Source: Dastarcus helophoroides
Taxonomy: Eukaryota > Arthropoda > Insecta > Coleoptera > Bothrideridae
Assembly: GCA_028583605.1 (NCBI GenBank)
Contig: CM053331.1
Coordinates: forward strand, 8,308,091-8,372,090
Direction: 5' to 3'
Length of the DNA stretch: 64,000 nucleotides
Position numbers and translations under genes: made by a program. This document shows, piece after piece, positions 63,986-64,000 of this stretch. The number at the start of each line of letters is the position of its first letter. Position 1 is the first letter of the stretch. The notes beneath the pieces were generated by a model. It saw nothing but the letters and a program-made list of their open reading frames with translations, ran no database searches and was not told where the DNA came from.

Positions 63986-64000
63986 TCCTGTAAACAAGCA

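Overview
The window is AT-rich eukaryotic DNA, almost certainly from an arthropod and most likely an insect. It holds broken non-LTR retrotransposons of several lineages, two mariner transposase remnants, Penelope-like elements (PLEs) with a GIY-YIG endonuclease, a hAT-type MITE, a solo LTR and long degenerate satellites. There is no operon structure, no rRNA, no CRISPR array and no complete host gene. Most open frames are short and arise by chance in low-complexity DNA. The species cannot be named from this sequence.

Layout. 1-5000: tandem satellites of about 470 bp, then about 794 bp. 5000-6600: low-copy DNA. 6604-13062: five PLE-derived hairpins, a 690 bp tandem duplication and a large foldback element. 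13063-16430: low-copy DNA with a 968 bp TIR element. 16430-20300: fragments of two non-LTR lineages among degenerate repeats. 21050-22030: an isolated GC/CpG-rich island. 23400-25600: a reverse transcriptase fragment and two mariner remnants. 25917-29560: a nearly full-length but inactive Jockey/I-group ORF2 on the minus strand, split by a 422 bp PLE-like insertion with a 12 bp target duplication. 30350-36330: T-rich then A-rich satellites. 37690-41118: another RT fragment, a tandem hammerhead-ribozyme array, a tRNA-like SINE and a double PLE hairpin. 42950-44860: an RNase H-lineage fragment, a 240 bp polypyrimidine tract and another RT tail. 46035-46980: a hAT MITE and a decayed PLE copy. 47000-52000: degenerate AT DNA. 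53090-53835 and 57881-58245: more hammerhead repeats. 58468-58841: a solo LTR with heat-shock-element-like sites. 60308-61831: PLE ends and the GIY-YIG domain. 63590-63985: a protein-coding fragment at the right edge.

The most interesting content is two unrelated repeat families that both carry hammerhead-type self-cleaving RNA motifs. One is a ~370 bp tandem repeat whose minus strand encodes a textbook type I hammerhead core (five-base-pair helix I, CUGACGA, helix II, GAAA, a tiny ACCGGU helix III). It occurs as a three-monomer array, a two-monomer array with an inverted third core, and an isolated inverted copy. It resembles animal retrozymes. The other is the terminal repeat of the PLE family, which carries a hammerhead-like motif and is scattered as inverted pairs over about a dozen loci. 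Two of those loci still adjoin GIY-YIG coding sequence, which identifies the parent element. One copy shows a compensatory base-pair change in helix II.
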